A DNA stretch of 64,000 nt. It comes from Hanleya hanleyi (lineage: Eukaryota > Mollusca > Polyplacophora > Lepidopleurida > Hanleyidae). The stretch is from assembly GCA_036873755.1 (NCBI GenBank), contig JAVTVY010017366.1, forward strand, positions 1 to 64,000. The letters are read 5' to 3'. A program made the position numbers and the translations under genes. This document shows positions 23,401 to 32,400 of this stretch, one piece after another. Position 1 is the first letter of the stretch. Every line of letters begins with the position of its first letter. Under the pieces are notes generated by a model, which saw only the letters and a program-made list of their open reading frames with translations, was not told the DNA's origin and did not search any database.

Positions 23401-26400
23401 TTTCCGTCTGTCCGTCTGTTCGTCCGCCGTGTCCGGGCTATATCTGGGACAGTTTTCTGTCTACAGTTCTAATTTTTGGTGAGTGGATACCCTATGGGGA
23501 GACAATGTGTCGCGTACCAAAATGAAGGTCGAGGTCAGAGGTCAAAGGTCACTGGCCTAAAAAAACAGGAAATCACTGAAGTGTTCGTGTCCGGTCTACA
23601 TCTGTGAACGTTTTCTATCCACAGTTGCAAATTTGTGTGAGTGGATACGCTAGGTGAAGACGATGTGTCGCGTACCAAAATTAAGGTCGAGGTCAGAGGT
23701 CAAAGGTCACTGTTGCCTAAAATCAGGAAATCATTTATCATTGACAGTTTTCTATCTACAGTTCTAATTTTTGGTGAGTGGATGCCCTAGGGGAGAACGA
23801 TGTGTTGCATACAAAATGTAGGTCGAGGTCAGAGGTCAAAGGTCAGTGTGACGGAAAAATCAGGAAATCATTAAAAATTTCTAATTTTTTGTGAGTGGAT
23901 TCAATAGGAAGAAATGAAGTGTCGCATACCAAAAAATAGGTCAAGGTCAAAGGTCAGTGTGACCCCAAAATCAGGAAATTATTAAAAATAACATTTTTTT
24001 GTGCCAGTAGATACATTAGGGGGACACAATGTGTCACCTACCAAAATGTAGGTCAAGGTCAAAGGTCAAGGTCACTGTGACCCCAAAATCGTGGAATTGT
24101 TAAAAATCATGATTTTTGGAGTCCATTGAGAAATTACGGGGATTCGTTTCGTGATGTACCGAAATTTAGATCCAGGTCCATAGTCAAGGTCGCTGTGACC
24201 CCAGAATCAAGGTCAAAGGTCAGTGTGACCTAAAAATCAGAAATCAATAAAAATTACTAATTTTTTATGAGTGGATTCAATAGGGGGAAATGAAGTGTCG
24301 CATACCAAAAAAAATAGGTCAAGGTCAAAGGTCACTGACCCCAAAATCAGGAAATTATTACAAATAACATTTGTTGTGTCAGTAGATACATTAGGGGGAC
24401 ACGATGTGTCACATACCAAAATGTGGGTCAAGGTCAAAGGTCAAGGTCACTGTGACCCCAAAATTGTGAAATTGTTAAAAATCATGATTTTTGTGTCCAT
24501 TGAGAAATTATGGGGAGACAGTTTATCATGTACCAAAATTTAGGTCAAGGTCAATAGTCAAGGTCACTGTGACTTCAGAATCAAGAAATCTTTGAAAAAA
24601 AAATTTTTTTTGTGTCAGCGGATACATTAGGGGGACATGTAGGTCAAGGCCGAACGTCAAGGTCACTGTGACCCCCAAAATCATGAGATTTATAACAATC
24701 ATGATTTTTTTTTTGTGTCCATTGATACATTGAGGGAAGACGATGTGTCCTGTACCAAAATTTAGGTCAAGGTCAAAGGTCAATGTCACTGTGACCCCAA
24801 AATCAGGAATTCATTACAAGTCACATTTTCGTATGCCTGTCGAAGACGAGGTCATGCAATGCGATGTTGCGTTCTATCCATTCATCCATTAACATTTGTT
24901 GTCCATGCGATAACTCTAGTTTCAAGGTATGGATTGGTACCAAACTTTGAGTATACCTTACTCGCATGGCAAAGAGGAGCCATACATCAATCGATCAAAG
25001 GTCAAGGTCACAGTCACCCAAAACTGAATCAAGTATAAGATGTGATATATGTTACATTCTCAGAAGCACAAAATTGTAGACCTTTCTCTGGTGTGCTAGC
25101 TACCAATTGGAATGAAGGCTATTAAACAAACTTGAAATTTGGACCAATATAATTCCAGATATACGGGCGTATATTGAAGCCCCTTGGGCTCTTGTTCATA
25201 GTTTATTTTTACTTCAATACCAATTTTCTCAACTTAACAATTGTTATCACTGTTAATAACATGAGCAGTGTGACTAACGTCACAGGACCTACGAAGTAGA
25301 GTAGGCATTAGGACTCGGAACGCGAACTGAACTCTTGGAAATCCCCGCCCCCAGTTAGAATCCTGCCTATATTAAGATGGGCACCGCCCAAGTCAAAATC
25401 GTCAGTGATTTTCATCAAAAATCACCAGAAATTTTCATCAAAAGTAGGTCAGCTCAAGACTTGTTGGTAACAATCTCCTGCTGCACCTTCATTCCAAAAA
25501 TAAATAACGATCGCCGATTTAATTTTGCAATTTGTTAACTAAAGAAACCAGATTGAATAATAAAAAAGTTCAGTAGATTTCAAGCTTTACGTGTGAAAAT
25601 ATATCGATCTCTTTAATGGTTTTCAGTGCCCTTGTCCAGGATCAAAACAACTTTTTGAATCGCATTATTTTCCCAACAATACAACAAATTTTTATATATA
25701 GTACTATAGTAGAAAGGTAGCATTTATGTAGTTTACGGTAATTCAACTCAAGACCAACACCTTCTCTGCACAAGATAATGATTTCATGCCATTCTCCTGA
25801 GCATAATCGGTACAAAGACGAATAAATAGCGTCTACTTACTTTATCTAGTTAAATTCTACCCAAAGAAAATAAATTAAGACACTTCAAACATGCCGTCAT
25901 GGCTTTGTTTCACCCTCAGTAAACTTTTATCGTTGTTGCTCACGCAGACTAATCTGAAGGATGATGCCACATCTTTCTTTCTTCGGCTGACTTAATTGGT
26001 TGATGTAGTATATTTCACCACCAGTGCGTAACTGTAACTTGACCTGAATTTGACCCCTGATGTGGTCTGTGGGGAAATGTTTCAAGGGTGTGAAATAGGA
26101 TACACGTTAAAGGCCACAGCTTACATATATCTCTAACAATATACTGAATTGTGTGTAGGCTGGCAAGTTGGTAATAGCAGTGTAGTTAAATGCACTAACA
26201 AATGATGGAAAATTAGCATTTCCTATTTCATTATCCCATCACGTTTTGTACTGTGTTATATATACAGTGAAACATACAGCCAAGGGTTCCCGATGGGAAT
26301 GACAGTACACTCGCTGAGCTATCAATAAATAATTAAAAAAATAATTATAAATCAAATTCTCAGCAGAATTCGGTCAGCTCAGAACTTGTTGGTAACAATG

Positions 26401-29400
26401 CCCTAATGCACGTTCGTGCCAAAAATCAAGGTTCTAATGTCAATGGTTCTCCTTATTTTGCCGACGAAAGGACTCGGATGGACTGACTGACTCACTCACT
26501 CACTCATTACCGGACAATTTGCGATCTGTAGCCTACTTCGTAGGAATATTTGTAACATCTGCTTCACTGCTGATGGCGACTTTCGTCCTGTTTCGTGTCT
26601 GATGTAGATCTCTGCTAGTATTCTATCTACTTGATGTATAGCTTAACTCCTAGTTGTGGTATTATGATTTTTGTGTGTTTTGACAGGTTAAAAAAGAATT
26701 GCTTATAGTCAAACAGGAGAATGGGCAACCCGAGAACCATCGGACCACCAACTCTCCGCTCAGCAACCATATCAATTCGGGGAAACCTGGTCGATGCAAT
26801 GATCATGTACACAAATCTCAACCTGATATCAAGTAAGTGCCCTTGTTGAAAGTGGTCCAGTCATTAGTTTATATGTGTGATAACAATACATACACAGACC
26901 TTGTTTACATCAAAATTTATGGAAATTCAGACTTATACTTATCGGGAATCCAAAGTCCTTAGATATTTTGCTGAAATTTTGCTCAAATTATGGGAATTCA
27001 ATTGGATTCCCCTGTTTTCAATTTGTCAGAATTTTACTGGAAAAACAAGCCCTGATCTTGAGATACCCAAAAGTTTCCAGATACTAAAAAAATGTTGGGC
27101 ATAAAGTGTTCACAGCAGTATGAGAAAGTTTCAAAGGTTCAGGAGCAACTGTTCTGGAAATACTGTATTTAAATGTATTCAGGCTAAGATTGATATTTCA
27201 CCTGTTAACATGGTGAGCTCTGTCCATCTATCTCTCAACTGGGCTTGTTGAAACATCACTTCATTTTATAATGAAATCTCAGACCCCAAAGTAGTACCTT
27301 TGCCTTTTATATATATCAGTTATGGTTGTGCAAATGTAGATCATGTTACTACAGGACATCATGATGACATTGTTTGTATTAAAGTGATCGTAAACCCTCA
27401 AGTAAAGTTTCCATCAAATGAAAGACCATTGCGAACAGTGTTGGAAAATATTTATTTTAATTTTTTATGATTTTATTACACAGAGTAAACTGCAATTAAG
27501 GCATGGTATTCTATGGTGGTCTGTTGCAATGATATTTAGGTCCAGTGATGTCACACTGCCTTAATACAATCCACCATATATTTCAAACTTTGTATATGCA
27601 CTTTCCAGTGCTTGATTCCAGTTTAAGGTATGTATAATTTGAGTTTCAACACAGACTCACTGTTCCAATGTGCATGTTTCAGCAAAATCTGGGAGATGGT
27701 GACTCATGAGTGTCAAGTCAATTTTAATCTTGCAGTTATTTGCGCTGAAAACTTACCTGATTTTGGAACATGCACATTGGAACAGTGAGTCTGTGTTGAA
27801 ACTCAAATTATACATACCTTAAACTTGAATGAAGCACTGGAAAGTGCATACAAAGTTTGAAATATATGTATTAAGGCAGTGTGACGTCACTGGACCTAAA
27901 TATCATTGCAACAGACCACCATAGAATACCATGCTTTAATTGCAGTTTATTGTGTGTAATAAAATCGTAAAAAATTAAAATAAATATTTTCTGACACTGT
28001 TCGCAATGGTCTTTCATTTGATGGAAACTTTACTTGAGGGTTTATGATCACTTTAAGAATCCACTAAAACTCTGATCTTATTCTTGTTTGCTCAGGTTAC
28101 AGCCTGCTAATGAGTATATATTGGAAGCCAAAAAGTTGAAGCATGAAGCTGACAGTCTGGTGAGTCTTGTTTATATACAGTATTAGATAATAAATATCTA
28201 TAGATAATGGTTTTTCGAATGGTTTTGCTTCGGACTATTCTTAACTCTTTGCTACTTGCTGATAGTCTCGTTTGTCAGCCTTGTATGTTCGGATAAATGC
28301 ATGCGAGAGGATTTTGTTATAGACAGTCTTTTTTTGAAGCAATATATTTGCATGTAGCTTGATTGAAACCCCGCTAAATATAAATATTTTCAGAAAGCCC
28401 ATACTTTAATTAATCTGTCCTTCAAAATATCTGCCCATTTGTGTCTAAAATAAAACCAGACCAGGCGAGAAAATGAAATAAACAAAAAAAAAATCTCTGA
28501 TTTCGACAACATTACCGTGAGTGTATGTCCCAGCCAAATGATAGTTTCCATAAAAAATCTCTTCACGATTCGCCCAATTCAACCGGACGATCGTGCTAAA
28601 ATACCAGTGCATCGTCCGTGTGGGGTTTAATCCGACATATAAATCCGAGAAACCCTTTATTTCCATTGTAAATCCAACAGTCGGCTCGCTAAAGTTTCAA
28701 CGAAGCCATTTTCTCTGGCGAGAAATTCAACCGGCACACGCAGACAAAGCGGCCGGCCAATCGCTGCCATTGTCTCACACGTCTCAACTAATCGGGCTTC
28801 GCGATACTAACAGAGCCCGATCGAGGTCAATTTGGTCACGCTATCAAAGAATGATCACATCTCTATCCAATCAAATCCTTCGTTATTCAATCCTATCCAA
28901 TCAAATCACTCGTCACAGGTCGAAAGACCCGGAAATGACCTTTAAAATGAAACCAATATCTCTAACATTCTACCGCGGGAAATGGGATTTCGATAGCGTT
29001 GAAAATGGTCAAAAAACGGCAAATTCTTCGCCGATTTTCTCAATTTTCACCACAAGGAAGGTACGTCTTCAATAAAATAAACTTGTTATACGTTTATTGC
29101 ATGATTTACAATAAAATTTGAACGTATATTGTCGACTATTTCCTTGTCCAACGATGTGGACTACCGACGACCTCTCACTTGACGAACATTTTACTGTGCG
29201 GCGATTTTTTTGCGTGGTGGTGAATTGCAGCCGGTTTCGGCCGTTATGGGTATATATGATGCCGGCCGGTTTTGGCCGGTATAAGTACGAAAGGGTTAAT
29301 GATTATTATTAATTTTCAGACGGACAAGAATGTTAAGGTGAATACATGCTCAAGTTCCATCTATAATTGTTTCAACAGAATGATCCAGTCTTTCCTTATG

Positions 29401-32400
29401 GCCATGTCTCTGTTATGAGTTTTTTCAGAAATTCATACTCAACACATCTCAAAAAGAGTTCATTGAATAAGTTCAAATGTATCTTCTTTCCAAATTTAAC
29501 ATACTTTATTGCCTGTAGAATTGGATGTATTTGTATACATAGTGTAAGACTAACCTGTTTGCTGTCTGGATATTTATTTCATTCAACAATTTAACCTCTA
29601 TATCCTTCTAGTTCTCTTGCTGAATCGATATATATATCCAATTGTTCACCAGGTGCCCTCTGTATAGGAAGTGATCTGGCCGTTACTGGAAAACGATATT
29701 ACAGTAGTGGAGAGGTTTTTCAAACTGGGATAACCTGACAACATCGCATATCAAATTGTCCTCATCTTATACCTAGATAAAATTGAAGAATTTATAAAGT
29801 TTTCTGAAAGATTTTGTAGGCAAACCGCTTAAATCCCCAACGTCAGAGTAATTTGGGTTCTTTCCGAACCATTGCATGTCCAGTCCATAATATTATCTTG
29901 GTTTTCTATCATCTAGGGTGACAAGAAGCCGAGATCTCTGATTTACACTGAGGCTGTGTTATCCTTCATTCTGAGTGGCTATGCAATGGAGCAGGAGCAG
30001 ATATGTGACTCAAACCCCTACTTTAAGATGTACGCAGAAACGTTAGCCCTTCTCAAGTAAGTGGAACCCTACTGTCTGTTCTCATGATAAGACATGACAG
30101 ACTAGATAGTGAAGCAACATGTAAACCAACATAACTACATGCATTTTCTGTATGTGCTTTGTATGAGTTAGTTCATTTTGACCTGTTATTTTGTAGGTGT
30201 ATTCACCTGGGTAGATTCCGTAACAATCACCAGGATCAGGACTTGTCCAATACAGACAAGAAGCTATCAGTATTAAGGTGAGTGCTCCTCTCTCTATTTT
30301 CCTCCATCTACAAATGCGTAATTCACAAGATGTACATGTATTCATCAACGTAAAATATTTTGACCTGTTTGTGCAACATCATAACTTGATATGAGATATG
30401 GGACAAGTTAGGTGTGCCTAGATTTGGAAGGAAGCATCAATGAAAAATTGTCACATTTGGTCATTTAAAGTTTTGTTTCTACAACGAAAATTAAAATGAA
30501 TATGTATTCTCTGGGAACTGGCAACACTTGTATTGCTTCCAGAAGACAATCTTATTTAAAACAGTTTTTTGGGGGGGGGGGGGGGGGGGTGATATTTCAC
30601 TTGAATGTAAGTTTAATTCTCTCTCCCTCTCCACTTCAGTCTCCGTATCCAATCCCTGTTGTGCCTGAAGCTGTTCAAGCTGAAAAAAGCTGAAACTCTG
30701 AGGCTGAAAAAAGTCATTGATGACCATAATAAAGTGAGTGTACAAATACATGTGTATGGATTAGTACAATTATTCTCTATTGAAATAGTGACTTGTGGTG
30801 AAATAATTCTTCTTCGATGTGTTTACATATCCAGAATTCTTCATTCCTGATAGAGAAATGTCAAAGCTAAAAAGTTCATTCTAGTTTATATTCAGACCAC
30901 AGTTTAGTTTGTAATCAGTTTGTCTGTAGAATTTGTTTATCACATATTTTGTATGTATATATATATTTACATGTATTATCACTACATATCTGTTAATGAG
31001 TTGTCTATATTTTGTGAACAAATGTATAATTCTTGACTATAGATTTTTCTCCATTACATTGTGCGATATTGATTGTATTATTCAGAGTTCGTCCAAGTCT
31101 GCAGCCCCCGCCCCGTCCCCGCACCAGACAAACTGGAACAGTCGGGGTACCGGTACTCCCTCCCCTATGTCTCCCACCCCTTCTCCAGCTGGCAGTATTG
31201 GTTCAGTTGGCTCTCAGGTTAGTCCATCACTCAGTATTGTCTCTCAGGTTAGTCCATCACTCAGTATTGGCTCTCAGTTTAATTTCCATCACTCAGTATT
31301 GGCTCAGTGGCTCTCAGGTTGTCCATCACTCTGCTGTTGGGTTAGTCCATCACTCAGCTCTCAGGTTAGTCCATCATCCAGTATGGCTCTCAAGTTAGTC
31401 TCATCACTCAGTATTTATTCAATTGGCTCTCCGGTTAGTAGGCCATCACTCTGTATTGTCTCAGTTGGCTCTCTGGTTAGTACATCACTCAGTATTGGCT
31501 CTCATGTGTGTCCATCACTCGATATTGCCACTCAGGTTAGTTGATAACTCAGTACAGCCTCAGTGGCTCTCGGGTTAGTCCATCACTCAGCCTTCAGACT
31601 ATCTTCTCTATGATAAACTCTAATTATTCAATCTCTTTCATACTAGTTAGCAGCTCAATTATGTCAGAAATAATAATAGGTATATCAATTTATTCAAAGA
31701 AATACAAAATGGCAACCATCGTAGTGATCCTTGAGTGGGTGATCTCTGTGAGCGTCATATCTGTGAGGGTGATCCTTGTGTGTCTGTGAGCGATCTCGGT
31801 GAGGGTGATCCTTGTGTGGGTGATCTCTGTGAGCATGGTTTCTGTGAGGGAGATCCTTATGTGAGCGACCTTGGTGAGGGTGATTCTTGTGTGAGCGATC
31901 TCGGTGAGGGTGATCCTTGTGTGGGTCATCTCTGTGAGCATGGTTTCTGTGAGGGAGATCCTTGTGTGAGCGATCTTGGTGAGGGTGATTCTTGTGTGAG
32001 CGATCTTGGTGAGGGTGATCCTTGTGTGGATAATGTCAGTTAGGGTGATGTTCTTGAGGGTGATATCTGTGAGGGTGATACGTGTGTGTCTGTGAGGGAT
32101 CTCGGTGAGGATGATCCTTGTGTGGGTGATCTCAGTGAGCATGATTTCTGTGAGGGTGATCCTTGAGTGGGTGATCTCTGTGAGGGTGATCCTTGAGTGG
32201 GTGATCTCTGTGAGGGTGATCTCTGTGAGGGTGATCCTTGAGTGGGTGATCTTTGTGATGGTCCATCCTTGAGTGGGTGATCTCTGTGAGCATGATCTGT
32301 GAGGGAGATCCTTGTGTCTGTGAGCGATCTTGGTGAGGGTGATCCTTGTGTGGGTGATCTCTGTGAGGGTCATCCTTGAGTGGGTGATCTCTGTAAGTGT

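Noticed and set aside
24071..24083. Calling GGTCACTGTGACC a functional estrogen-response element
   Set aside because: Match to consensus only; it recurs as part of a repeat unit and no regulatory evidence is visible.
28593..29075. 160-codon plus-strand frame
   Set aside because: Lies inside the TTAA-flanked MITE; no recognisable domain and no splice context.
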